A stretch of 64,000 nt of DNA from Eubacteriaceae bacterium CHKCI004 (GCA_900016875.1 FCNR01000028.1:62001-126000); one strand, 5' to 3'; counted from the first letter of the stretch, positions 18,037 through 25,830 are shown. Notes: generated by a model from the letters alone, not told the origin. Translations and numbers: made by a program.

Positions 18037-18435
18037 ATGGCAGAAAGACTTGTGAGGATGGGTAAAGTTTCCTCTATTGATTATGAGAATGGGATGGTCA
18101 GTGTGACATATCCAGATTTGGATGATTCCACAACGGATTTATTTCCCTTTTTTTCCATGACAGATGAATATAAGATGCCGGGAATTGGCCAGGACGTGTT
18201 GGTTCTTCATTTGTCGAGTGGGCAAGCCTCCGGAATTGTTATGGGAAAGTACTGGAACGAGGATAATGTGCCACTTATGAGTGGAAAAGGAAAATACCGA
18301 AAAGAACTTGGAGAGCTTCCCGGTGAAGCGTACATACAATATGAAACAGGGAATATCACTTTTCACGACCAGTCAGGAACGGCGACACTGGGGGATATCA
18401 TAGCCGGATTAAAAGCAACAGGCAAGCAGGAGTAG
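18037..18435 (+). CDS. Baseplate assembly protein V, spike-like
   Basis: Predicted central spike or hub plug of the contractile tail. ATG 18037 after gagagggcgtaaaa is preferred to the TTG at 18019 inside the previous gene. The 132 residues carry the OB-fold-like start of gpV/gp5 proteins (RMGKVSSIDYENGMVSVTYP, MPGIGQDVLVLHLSSGQASG, GIVMGKYWNEDN) and a short C-terminal part ending in GDIIAGLKATGKQE. It is shorter than P2 gpV (211), so the needle may be reduced. Confidence 0.7.
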   Translation: MAERLVRMGKVSSIDYENGMVSVTYPDLDDSTTDLFPFFSMTDEYKMPGIGQDVLVLHLSSGQASGIVMGKYWNEDNVPLMSGKGKYRKELGELPGEAYIQYETGNITFHDQSGTATLGDIIAGLKATGKQE

Positions 18436-18444
18436 GTGAAGTTT

Positions 18445-18840
18445 ATGGCGATTGGAAATTGGGGAACAGTTATAGTTTTTGAAGTCAGTTCAAGGAAAAT
18501 CCTGAATTTTCAGAACCTTAAGCGATCTGTATCCGGACGATGGAAGAAACATTCCATCATCGGAAAGAAGCCCAGGAGCGAGTTCGCTGGACCGGAGTCA
18601 TCCAGCGTGAGCATGGATGTCGTGCTGGCAGCAGAGCATGGCGTGAGTCCGAGAACACTGATAAACAGTCTGGAAAAGGCCGCGGAAAAAGGACAAATAG
18701 AGTATTTGTATATCGGTGGAAAGAAAATCGGAAGCAAAAAAATGTATCTGGAGAACATCAGCGAAACCTGGGATGAGGTCTGGAATAATGGAGAGCTTGT
18801 AAAGGCCACGGTTTCTCTTACATTTTCAGAGTATAGATAG
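18445..18840 (+). CDS. Phage tail protein, P2 gpU-like
   Basis: A 131-residue protein. ATG 18445 has aggag 12 bases upstream; the GTG at 18436 is too close to it. The sequence matches the gpU family: an N-terminal strand pair (NWGTVIVFEVSSRKILNFQN), GRWKKHSIIGKKPRSEFAGP, a helix with LINSLEKAAEKGQIEYLYIG and a closing ENISETWDEVWNNGELVKAT. In P2, gpU is needed for tail completion. Here it sits among baseplate genes. Confidence 0.75.
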   Translation: MAIGNWGTVIVFEVSSRKILNFQNLKRSVSGRWKKHSIIGKKPRSEFAGPESSSVSMDVVLAAEHGVSPRTLINSLEKAAEKGQIEYLYIGGKKIGSKKMYLENISETWDEVWNNGELVKATVSLTFSEYR

Positions 18841-18852
18841 GAGGCGGAGGAG

Positions 18853-19164
18853 ATGGCAGAGACGAATACAATCAATATTGTTCATGCAGGGAATGAGCTA
18901 GATATCAAGCGTATAGATGAAGAATTAAAAGCCCTTATTCTTTCTCCGGAGGGAACAATCCCAGGCAGCCGGAATTTCGGCCTTGCCGGAGAATTCCTTT
19001 CCAGACCTCCAAATGAAGCTGTCAATATTTTTGCAATGGAGCTGGAGGAGAAAGTGGAAACATTTATTCCGGAGATAACCATTGCGAACGTAGAGGGGAA
19101 TTTCGGAAGTGATATTGAGGGAATGAGAATGACGATTTATGTCGAAGGGGCGGATGACTCATGA
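18853..19164 (+). CDS. Baseplate wedge protein, gp25/P2 gpW-like
   Basis: A 103-residue wedge protein. The EFLSRPPNEAVNIFAMELEE stretch and the final MRMTIYVEGA fit the gp25-like group, which nucleates wedge assembly and sheath polymerisation. It begins after taggaggcggagg and overlaps the gpJ gene as ATGA at 19161, the usual W-J coupling. Confidence 0.75.
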   Translation: MAETNTINIVHAGNELDIKRIDEELKALILSPEGTIPGSRNFGLAGEFLSRPPNEAVNIFAMELEEKVETFIPEITIANVEGNFGSDIEGMRMTIYVEGADDS

Positions 19165-20303
19165 TAGCAGAACTGGAAAATTTACCAGAGGTAAGTTTCA
19201 TTGACAATATAACCCTGGATGAAATCCAAGAGCAGATGGAATCGGACTACCAAGAAAAATATGAAAGCCTGACAGGAAAGACGTGTACGTTGCGCCGGGC
19301 TGACCCTGCTACGCTTATTTTATATGCCTGCTCTATACAGATATTTCAGGCATTGCTTTTCGTGGACAGAGCCGGAAAGCAGGATTTACTGAAATATAGC
19401 TATGGAGAATTCCTGGATAATTTGGCTGCAATTCGGGGAATCACACGAATGGAAGCTTTGCCGGCTGTGACAACCGTCCGTTTTACGCTTTCTGAAGCAG
19501 TATCCGAAGTCGTGGTCATACCAGAGGGAACCACCGTGACAAATGGAGAAATCTATTTTCAGACAGACGAATATGCGGAGATAGCAGCGGGAGATACAAG
19601 TATAGATATTCCATGCACATGCCAGACGGATGGAGCTGAGGGAAACGGTATCCCTGCGGGAGAAATCAAAATCCTGGTGAATACGCTGCCATATATCAAA
19701 AGCGTAGAAAACATCGAAGTAACGTCTGGCGGAGCTGATATCGAGAATGACGAAAACCTGGCGGAAAGAATATATCTGGCACCAAGTGGCTATAGTGTTG
19801 CCGGCCCGGATGATGCCTACAAATATTTTACAATGGCATACAATCAGGAAATTGCAGATGTGATGGTCACAAGCCCGGATCCGGCAGAGGTTGAGATCCG
19901 GTTTCTGATGGAGAACGGGGAAATCCCGACATCGACCGTCATGAGCGGCCTGGAGGAATATCTGCAGGATAACAAAATCCGGCCGCTGACAGATCACGTG
20001 ACTGTGCTCGCACCGGAACAGCAGCGGTTTGATATCGCCTTGACCTATTATATCAACCGGAGCGACCAGGCAAAAGCCAACACGATCCAGGCAGCCGTGC
20101 AAGCAGCAGTGGATGAATACGTCAAGTGGCAGACCTACACCATTGGGCGCGACATCAATCCTTCTGAACTGACAAAAAGGATCATCGAAGCCGGGGCAAA
20201 GCGGGTAGAGATCACTTTCCCGGTATTTACGTCTGTAGCGCCGGATACCGTGGCCAGGATCGGACAGAAGACCGTGACATACGGAGGGCTTGAAAATGAT
20301 TAG
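19161..20303 (+). CDS. Baseplate protein J
   Basis: Large wedge component of the contractile tail baseplate, 380 residues. Typical BaseplateJ features: N-terminal FIDNITLDEIQEQMESDYQE, a central SEVVVIPEGTTVTNGEIYFQ beta region, ENDENLAERIYLAPSGYSVA and a C-terminal RDINPSELTKRIIEAGAKRV. It overlaps its neighbours on both sides (ATGA with W; the gpI start lies before its stop). High confidence. Confidence 0.9.
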   Translation: MIAELENLPEVSFIDNITLDEIQEQMESDYQEKYESLTGKTCTLRRADPATLILYACSIQIFQALLFVDRAGKQDLLKYSYGEFLDNLAAIRGITRMEALPAVTTVRFTLSEAVSEVVVIPEGTTVTNGEIYFQTDEYAEIAAGDTSIDIPCTCQTDGAEGNGIPAGEIKILVNTLPYIKSVENIEVTSGGADIENDENLAERIYLAPSGYSVAGPDDAYKYFTMAYNQEIADVMVTSPDPAEVEIRFLMENGEIPTSTVMSGLEEYLQDNKIRPLTDHVTVLAPEQQRFDIALTYYINRSDQAKANTIQAAVQAAVDEYVKWQTYTIGRDINPSELTKRIIEAGAKRVEITFPVFTSVAPDTVARIGQKTVTYGGLEND

Positions 20304-21201
20304 ATTTGAAGACGGCGAACTCTTAAACCTCCTACCCGTAAGCATGGCAAAGGATATCGAGACACAGTGTATCAGCTACGCTCTGCAAAGGCAGATCCAA
20401 TGGATCATCTACCACGCCAGCCGGACCAGGACGGTGGCCATGATTGATATGCTCCCGGAAACCGTGCTTGATGTGCTGGCAACGGAACTTCGGACTCCGT
20501 ACTACCAGGAAGACATGAGCATCGACACCAAGCGGAACATTATCAAGCGGACGCTGCTCTGGCATACCAGGGCGGGAACGCCAAGCGCCGTGGAGGAACT
20601 GATCGAGGTCGTATTCGGAGAGGGAAGCATTGTGGAGTGGTTCAATTATGACGAGCCGCCCTACACCCCGGCGACCTTCGACATCATAACCAACGCTCAG
20701 ATGACCGAGGACATGGCTGAATATTTTCTCTCTATCATCCTCCGGGTAAAGAACACCCGCTCCCACATCCGAAGGATTCTGGTCACGCGGAAGATGGAGA
20801 TGGACGAGCGGGTCGGGGCCGGCGTGGTCACTCGACCGGAAGTTCCGGTCTTGAACCACTACTCTGGGAAACTATCCCCGGAGATGACAGAGACAGTAGG
20901 CGCCGGGGCGGTATCCAGTCCGACGGAGATAATCACGAACTCCCCGCAGGGGCGTAAGGCTTCCATGAATGGGGAGACAAGGGTGGCGGCGGGAGCGGTA
21001 AGCCACCCAGCGGAAATCATAGGGAATTGCGCAGGCCCGGCAGAAGAATCAGCGGAAGCAATGCTTTGCGCTGCGGCAGCGGCGTGGGCGACTACAGCGA
21101 TTCGCATTCTGAATGGTGGGACAAAGCAGGCGGCGGGGATCTCCGCAATGCAGAAGGCAGCCGCTGGGGCTGCGTTCAATTCTGAAATACAAATCCAATA
21201 G
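20296..21201 (+). CDS. Tail protein I with repeat-bearing C-terminal extension
   Basis: Baseplate/fibre-network protein. ATG 20296 follows ggagggcttgaaa; a TTG at 20290 is also possible. Residues 1-165 match P2 gpI (LLPVSMAKDIETQCISYALQ, PYYQEDMSIDTKRNIIKRTL, HTRAGTPSAVEELIEVVFGE). P2 gpI is about 176 residues, but this protein continues to 301 with three imperfect repeats of about 28 residues (VGAGVVTRPEV, VGAGAVSSPTE, VAAGAVSHPAE) and an Ala-rich end. The extension may provide extra fibre attachment; its role is unknown. Confidence 0.82.
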   Translation: MIRFEDGELLNLLPVSMAKDIETQCISYALQRQIQWIIYHASRTRTVAMIDMLPETVLDVLATELRTPYYQEDMSIDTKRNIIKRTLLWHTRAGTPSAVEELIEVVFGEGSIVEWFNYDEPPYTPATFDIITNAQMTEDMAEYFLSIILRVKNTRSHIRRILVTRKMEMDERVGAGVVTRPEVPVLNHYSGKLSPEMTETVGAGAVSSPTEIITNSPQGRKASMNGETRVAAGAVSHPAEIIGNCAGPAEESAEAMLCAAAAAWATTAIRILNGGTKQAAGISAMQKAAAGAAFNSEIQIQ

Positions 21202-21215
21202 AAGGAGGAAAACCA

Positions 21216-21770
21216 ATGGCAGGAGTTTTTAAACAGGCCACACTGACGGCAAAGGGAATCGCCCTTCTGGCAAAAGCCCAGGCCGGGGAATGCACGATCA
21301 ATCTGACAAAGGCGGCATCCGGAAACGGCTCCTATTCAGATGGGGAGGCGCTGATCAACAGGACGTCCCTGAAAGCGCAGAAGCAGACGTTCCCGCTTAC
21401 CACAGTCACGACCCAGAACCAGACCAATGTGTACGTCAAATTCATCATGACGAACAAACAGGACAGCGGAAATCTGCAGAATGGCTACTACGTAAAAGAG
21501 GTCGGCATCTTTGCAAACGACCCGGACGAGGGAGAAATTCTCTATGCGATCGCTATCGCAGAGACAGATCAGTGGGACTACATGCCAGCCTACAACGACC
21601 TGCTTCCGTCCACAATTACCGTGGACTTTTTAACAGAGGTGGCAAATGCGGATGAGGTCGTGATAGAAACGCCAAATGAGATGTATCTGTACGACCAGAC
21701 AACTGGGCAGAAGTACGTCCTGGGAGTTGACAATGGCTTACTTTATTTTGAGGAGGTAGAAGGAGAATGA
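21216..21770 (+). CDS. Tail fibre N-terminal/collar-type protein
   Basis: A 184-residue protein resembling the DUF3751 tail-collar/fibre N-terminal domain of P2 gpH-like fibres (KQATLTAKGIALLAKAQAGE, QNGYYVKEVGIFANDPDEGE, PSTITVDFLTEVANADEVVI), which anchors fibres to the baseplate. It is short, with no long fibre shaft, so it probably serves as adapter for the separate DGR-target protein encoded next, whose start overlaps its stop (ATGA 21767). Confidence 0.75.
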   Translation: MAGVFKQATLTAKGIALLAKAQAGECTINLTKAASGNGSYSDGEALINRTSLKAQKQTFPLTTVTTQNQTNVYVKFIMTNKQDSGNLQNGYYVKEVGIFANDPDEGEILYAIAIAETDQWDYMPAYNDLLPSTITVDFLTEVANADEVVIETPNEMYLYDQTTGQKYVLGVDNGLLYFEEVEGE

Positions 21771-23032
21771 GCAGAACATACGTTGCAGATAAAGAGACAC
21801 TGGACAAGTGCTATAACATCCTGTCGGCAGACGGGACCTACGGCTTTATTGAGCATTGCGCCATCTTAAGCCCGACAGAGCGCATCGAGTACATCGGCAT
21901 GAATGCGGACTACACGCCGCTGACCGTAAACAAAAGCACTGGGGAGGCGTCACTGAACTCCTGGGCAGATTTCCCGGTTATCCTTGGGAACAAGCCATGG
22001 ATGGTAAAGAGCGATGGAACGCCGGACTACCGTCTGAAGGAGGACGACTACACCAAGAGAGAAGACGGAACAGCATCCGATGTATCCAATACGGAATATG
22101 ACGGCGGTGCTTTCGCATGGATCCCCAAGATCTACAAACAGGAGTATATGCTGGGGAACGACCGAGTGGTCAAATTCTCCATGAATAAAAAAGACGGCTT
22201 CGAAGCAGTGGGATTTATTGACGAAGACGGGAATGAGCTGGAGGGCGTATGGATCCCGATGTTTTACGGATCCATTGTAAGCGACAAGATGAAAAGCATT
22301 TCCGGCGTCCAGCCTGTCTACAGTAAGACCACAGCCCAGGAGAAGACGGCCATTGATGCATTCGGAACCAGGGCGAAGTTCTTCGGTGGGGCAATCGTGA
22401 ACACGCTGACAGACCTGCTGATCATGTTTGGAAAGAGTACAAACACCCAGGCAGTCTACGGAAACGGAAACATGAGCGGATACGATGCAGGCTTGGAGCC
22501 GACCATGGGCGTGAAGCAGAACGCCGTCATCGGAGGCGGCCAGTTCTATGGAACCAGCGATGGCAAGTCACTGAACAAGATCCTGCACTCCATTGTCCTC
22601 GGCTCATGGCAGCAGTGGATGCGTGACCCGTACACTCTGCTTGTAAATGGACGTTTCAAGGTAAGCAAGGATTATTCCTACGACCTGACCGGAGCTACAT
22701 ACGAAGATACCGGAATCACACTTCCCAAGATTATGACAGAAGATGACGAACCGACTCAGAAGACAGGACCGTTCTATCCGCACAAGTACCAGACGGTACC
22801 CGGCTTCGGGGCGCTCCCGGTTTACCCGTATAACGGAAGCACTTCTACAGGCGGATGTGACGGTTTATGGCAGAACGTGGAGATCACGGCTGTCGCCCTT
22901 CGGTTCGGCTATTGCTACGTTGGCACGCATGGTGGGTTGCGGTCCTTGTATGTGAACGGCAGTGCCACGAATGCGAACTGGAGCATCGGCGCCGCCATTC
23001 TTCTACTGCCTCCTGTCGGCGTAGCCGCATAG
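21767..23032 (+). CDS. DGR target: variable receptor-binding tail protein
   Basis: A 421-residue tail-tip protein, the likely host-receptor binder, with a C-terminal variable domain. Residues 375-410 are encoded by the VR and read AVALRFGYCYVGTHGGLRSL then ending NANWSIGAA, like C-type-lectin-fold DGR targets. Against the template, residues 382, 384, 385, 388, 389, 393, 395, 398 and 406 are changed, seven of the nine from Asn codons (AAC/AAT). The N-terminal 300 residues (FIEHCAILSPTERIEYIGMN, FAWIPKIYKQEY) occur in clostridial phage fibres but I cannot name a domain. It is translated in an ATGA overlap with the fibre adapter. The ligand is unknown. Confidence 0.88.
   Translation: MSRTYVADKETLDKCYNILSADGTYGFIEHCAILSPTERIEYIGMNADYTPLTVNKSTGEASLNSWADFPVILGNKPWMVKSDGTPDYRLKEDDYTKREDGTASDVSNTEYDGGAFAWIPKIYKQEYMLGNDRVVKFSMNKKDGFEAVGFIDEDGNELEGVWIPMFYGSIVSDKMKSISGVQPVYSKTTAQEKTAIDAFGTRAKFFGGAIVNTLTDLLIMFGKSTNTQAVYGNGNMSGYDAGLEPTMGVKQNAVIGGGQFYGTSDGKSLNKILHSIVLGSWQQWMRDPYTLLVNGRFKVSKDYSYDLTGATYEDTGITLPKIMTEDDEPTQKTGPFYPHKYQTVPGFGALPVYPYNGSTSTGGCDGLWQNVEITAVALRFGYCYVGTHGGLRSLYVNGSATNANWSIGAAILLLPPVGVAA
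22888..22996 (+). repeat. DGR variable repeat (VR)
   Basis: 109 bp at the 3' end of the target gene, aligned without gaps to the TR 244 bp downstream. All 83 non-adenine TR positions are identical; 11 of 26 TR adenines are replaced, at VR positions 22910, 22916, 22919, 22920, 22928, 22932, 22944, 22949, 22958, 22959 and 22983 (4 T, 5 G, 2 C). It ends in the GC-rich atcggcgccgcc, shared with TR, where the homing-initiation (IMH) element of other DGRs lies. Confidence 0.95.
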
Positions 23033-23037
23033 GGGGT

Positions 23038-23069
23038 CTGGGGGCGTGGCAAAGCCACGATTCCCCCAG
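23038..23069 (+). other. Hairpin downstream of VR, DGR-type
   Basis: An inverted repeat 41 bp past the VR end: CTGGGGG and CGTGGC on the left pair with GCCACG and CCCCCAG on the right, with an AAA loop and a 3-nt ATT bulge. No T-run follows, so it is a poor terminator. DGRs such as that of phage BPP-1 have a hairpin/cruciform just after the VR that promotes retrohoming, and this fits that place. Confidence 0.7.
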
Positions 23070-23131
23070 AAGAAAAGTAACGGATTCCACAGCGTAAAAA
23101 TTTAACAGGGGAGCGGGGCGGCGCCTTTAGG

Positions 23132-23240
23132 GGCTGTCGCCCTTCGGTTCGGCAATTGCAACAATGGCACGAATGATGGGTTGCGGTACTTGAATGTGAA
23201 CAACAGTGCCACGAATGCGAACTGGAACATCGGCGCCGCC
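23132..23240 (+). repeat. DGR template repeat (TR)
   Basis: Non-coding master copy of the VR, lying between the target gene and the reverse transcriptase and in the same orientation. It has 26 adenines in 109 nt, many in AAC/AAT codons relative to the target frame, the classic arrangement that yields wide amino-acid choice after A mutation. Read in the target frame, the TR stays open for nine more codons (LFYLNMEY then stop), suggesting it arose as a copy of a target 3' end. The rest of the gene-free stretch 23033-23437 holds the hairpin above and a 197-nt TR-RT spacer probably included in the template RNA; I see no accessory gene there. Confidence 0.95.
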
Positions 23241-23437
23241 TTATTCTATCTAAACATGGAATATTAACCAAAGCCGTCCCGCTTCATTTACACCGCTGGC
23301 CTTTGAAATAAGGATTACTCGCCATTACTGGAAAGATGAGTGGAAATGAATCCGATACAGGGCGCATGGTAAAGCGGTCGCACCTGCCATGCGTAGGAGA
23401 TAGAAGAAAGAATATCTTATAGGAGTACTCAGAAGAA

Positions 23438-24673
23438 ATGAGAAGAAAAGCAGTTGACCTCCTTTTGCGGAAGGCAGATATGAGAGACACGGGAGGCCAC
23501 AAAGAGTACAAATATCTGTATCAGCGCATGCTGGACGAAGAAACCATTCGGAAAGCATATAAGAAGTTACGCAAAGGGAAGACCAGAAGAAACGAGATAA
23601 TTTATATCGATGCACATCTGGACGAGGAAGTCCGGAAGATGCATGACATGATCCTGAACACCAAGCCACCGGACGTACCCGTGGAGCGTCCGGAACTGGC
23701 ATATCGTCCGCATAGGCGGACACCAAAGATCATCTTTGAACACGGGAAGCACCGGAAGATTTATATGCCGGAGATCCACGAGCAATGGCTCCACCACATC
23801 ATCGTCCTGATTTTGGAGCCAATTATCACAGCTACCGCATACCCATATTCCTGCGGGTCCTTCCCCAAGAGGGGAGCGCACTACGGGAAGCGGCAGATCG
23901 AGCGCTGGATTCGGCGATACCAGAAGGACATGAGATACTTTGCCAAGATGGACATTCGGCATTTTTACGATAACATCCGGCTAAAAATCCTGATGAGGGA
24001 ACTGCGGATCCGCATCAAGGATGAATGGTTCCTTTACATCATTAAATTGTGCCTGCAGGGGTTCTCAAAAGGCGTACCATTGGGATTTTACATTAGCCAG
24101 TGGCTGGCCAATTATCTCCTGGAGCCATTGGACCGGTTCATCACGGAGAAGCTGGGATTGAAAATCATGATGCGTTACATGGACGACATCACAATCTATG
24201 CAGCCAATAAGAAAGTGCTGCACCAGGCAATCGCCCTGATCAAGCAGTACATCGGGCAAAGGTTCCGGCTGAAACTGAAACGGACCCACCAGGTATGCAG
24301 GTTTCATTTCCAGAAGGGCAAGAGAGTCATCGGGAGGGCACTGGATTTTATGGGCTTTGTGTTCTACCGAAACCGGACGCTGATCCGGAAAGGAATCATG
24401 CTCTCGGCGGCCAGGACGGCGAGAAAACTGCACCGGGCGAAGGTAGCAGGGCGAGGGTATTTCATAAAGCATATGGAGGCCATGCTTAGTTACATGGGAT
24501 GGTTTACCTGCACGGACTCCTACGGGTGCTACGAAGGAAGAATCAAGCCGTTTGTTTCAATCGGCAGGATCAAGAAAATCATTTCAAAAATCAAAAGGAG
24601 GCAAAACCATGAAAGAATGGACGATGGAGCGGTGCGAAAAAAAGCCGCAGGAATTACAGCTTGTGTCGCCTGA
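23438..24673 (+). CDS. DGR reverse transcriptase
   Basis: Error-prone reverse transcriptase that copies TR RNA with adenine-specific mutation and replaces the VR. The 411-residue protein contains the RT palm: first catalytic Asp at 172 (FAKMDIRHFYDNI), the DGR-specific motif LGFYISQ at 215-221 in place of the retroviral QG motif, and Y247-M248-D249-D250. A basic C-terminal thumb (FRLKLKRTHQV, GFVFYRNRTLI) follows. There is no maturase or endonuclease domain as in group II introns. It overlaps the next gene by 65 bases. Very confident given TR and VR. Confidence 0.95.
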   Translation: MRRKAVDLLLRKADMRDTGGHKEYKYLYQRMLDEETIRKAYKKLRKGKTRRNEIIYIDAHLDEEVRKMHDMILNTKPPDVPVERPELAYRPHRRTPKIIFEHGKHRKIYMPEIHEQWLHHIIVLILEPIITATAYPYSCGSFPKRGAHYGKRQIERWIRRYQKDMRYFAKMDIRHFYDNIRLKILMRELRIRIKDEWFLYIIKLCLQGFSKGVPLGFYISQWLANYLLEPLDRFITEKLGLKIMMRYMDDITIYAANKKVLHQAIALIKQYIGQRFRLKLKRTHQVCRFHFQKGKRVIGRALDFMGFVFYRNRTLIRKGIMLSAARTARKLHRAKVAGRGYFIKHMEAMLSYMGWFTCTDSYGCYEGRIKPFVSIGRIKKIISKIKRRQNHERMDDGAVRKKAAGITACVA

Positions 24674-24872
24674 CACCTACATCCAGAGGAAAGACATCAA
24701 AAAGGTAGAGCATGAAGCAACCGAGGACATGCCAGCCTACACGGACTACGAGTGCATGAGCCGGGAGATCACAGTATCGGAATACCAGATGCTAGAGAGT
24801 ATCACGCAGATCAGCAACGAGAAAGCCATTGACGAGTATACGCTGCAGCTTATCGAGGAAGGGGTGCTTTAA
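24609..24872 (+). CDS. Small acidic phage protein after the DGR RT
   Basis: An 87-residue protein starting at ATG 24609 after aaaaggaggcaaaacc, inside the RT 3' end in another frame. It is acidic and mixed helix/strand (IQRKDIKKVEHEATEDMPAY ... AIDEYTLQLIEEGVL). It is too short and of the wrong character for the four-helix Avd accessory protein of other DGRs. Its neighbour is an XkdX-like gene, so a tail accessory role is more likely. Confidence 0.55.
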   Translation: MKEWTMERCEKKPQELQLVSPDTYIQRKDIKKVEHEATEDMPAYTDYECMSREITVSEYQMLESITQISNEKAIDEYTLQLIEEGVL

Positions 24873-24873
24873 T

Positions 24874-25023
24874 ATGTCAATTTTAGTAAACAGTTTAACC
24901 AGGCTCTACGAAGCAGGCCGGCTTACCAAAGAACAGGTTGTAGATCGGGTAAAAAAGGGGACAATCACTGAAGATGAATACGCCGTCATCACTGGTGAAA
25001 CATATGAAGAAAAAGACGTGTGA
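24874..25023 (+). CDS. XkdX-family small phage protein
   Basis: A 49-residue protein matching the XkdX family by its pattern LYEAGRLTKEQVVDRVKKGT then ITEDEYAVITGE. Such proteins are encoded after tail fibre genes in PBSX-type and many clostridial prophages; function is unknown. It starts one base after the previous stop. Confidence 0.75.
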   Translation: MSILVNSLTRLYEAGRLTKEQVVDRVKKGTITEDEYAVITGETYEEKDV

Positions 25024-25034
25024 GGTGGGTGAAA

Positions 25035-25202
25035 ATGGATAATCTCATTATAACATTGGAAAAACAATCTGAAATTATTAGACTTCAAACAAACATCATC
25101 GACAATCTTGCCCTGGAACTTCTTCAGAATGGTGTAATGACAGAAAAAGACCTTCTGGATATTAAGAAGGCGGCTATGATGCAGAAAGAATTACAGGAAT
25201 AA
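25035..25202 (+). CDS. Small helical phage protein
   Basis: A 55-residue, strongly helical protein (LEKQSEIIRLQTNIIDNLAL, KDLLDIKKAAMMQKELQE) from ATG 25035 after gaggtgggtgaaa; the GTG at 25020 overlaps the previous stop and is less likely. A short coiled coil is possible. It sits between the XkdX-like gene and a membrane-anchored protein. No function known. Confidence 0.5.
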   Translation: MDNLIITLEKQSEIIRLQTNIIDNLALELLQNGVMTEKDLLDIKKAAMMQKELQE

Positions 25203-25244
25203 AATGCCAGGAGAGATTGAGATAGGGAGGATAAGGAAGAGGAG

Positions 25245-25799
25245 ATGGAATACTTTTTGCAATTATTTGGCGACCGCAGTGTCGGTTGGGCGGTCACCGT
25301 TATCGGAGCTTTGATTTTCCTTTATCTTTGCTACAAGAAGGTCGAAGCGTATTTTTCGGATAAGGCTATCCGGGAAAAGAACAAAGATGAACAGGTACAG
25401 GATGTGATCGACCAGGCAAAGAAATATCCTGCCTGGCATCAACAGTCTGTGGAAATCCAGCAAAAATTCACTGATGCCATTGATGGGTTGCGAGAATCGC
25501 AAAAAGAAACCATTGAACGCATCCGAAGCCTGGAAGAGGAAATGCAGCGCAGGGAAAGGAATAAGCTTCGGGACAGAATCTTACAGTCTTATCGGTATTA
25601 TACCAGCACCGAAAAAAATCCGTTGAAAGAGTGGTCGGAAATGGAGGCGGAAGCTTTTTGGAAAATTTTCAAAGACTATGAAGAGCTGAAAGGCAACGGT
25701 TACGTGCATACCGAAGTGCAACCTGCGATGAATGACTTGGGGGTGATACCAATGCACGAGACAGCCCGGATAACTGAATTGATGCAGAGTAGAAAGTAA
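25245..25799 (+). CDS. Membrane-anchored coiled-coil phage protein
   Basis: A 184-residue protein with one N-terminal membrane segment (residues 14-30, WAVTVIGALIFLYLCYK), then a charged helical region (about 35-110, ESQKETIERIRSLEEEMQRR) likely to form a coiled coil, and a C-terminal domain with PLKEWSEMEAEAFWKIFKDY. Similar proteins accompany holins in lysis cassettes and may act as holin partners or spanin-like factors; that is inference. It has a good site, aagaggag, before ATG 25245. Confidence 0.55.
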   Translation: MEYFLQLFGDRSVGWAVTVIGALIFLYLCYKKVEAYFSDKAIREKNKDEQVQDVIDQAKKYPAWHQQSVEIQQKFTDAIDGLRESQKETIERIRSLEEEMQRRERNKLRDRILQSYRYYTSTEKNPLKEWSEMEAEAFWKIFKDYEELKGNGYVHTEVQPAMNDLGVIPMHETARITELMQSRK

Positions 25800-25830
25800 T
25801 AAATTATTGTCACGAAGGGAGATTATAAGA

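Noticed and set aside
23038-23069. Hairpin after the DGR target as an intrinsic terminator
   Set aside because: No T-run follows and TR/RT expression would be blocked; a DGR hairpin role fits better.
22888-23240. The 109-bp duplication as a CRISPR, insertion sequence or simple duplication
   Set aside because: Only two copies, and differences restricted to adenines in one copy plus a reverse transcriptase nearby fit a DGR and nothing else.
23438-24673. Reverse transcriptase as group II intron or retron
   Set aside because: No maturase/endonuclease domain, no intron RNA domain V-like element seen, and the DGR-type xGxxxSQ motif with TR/VR is present.
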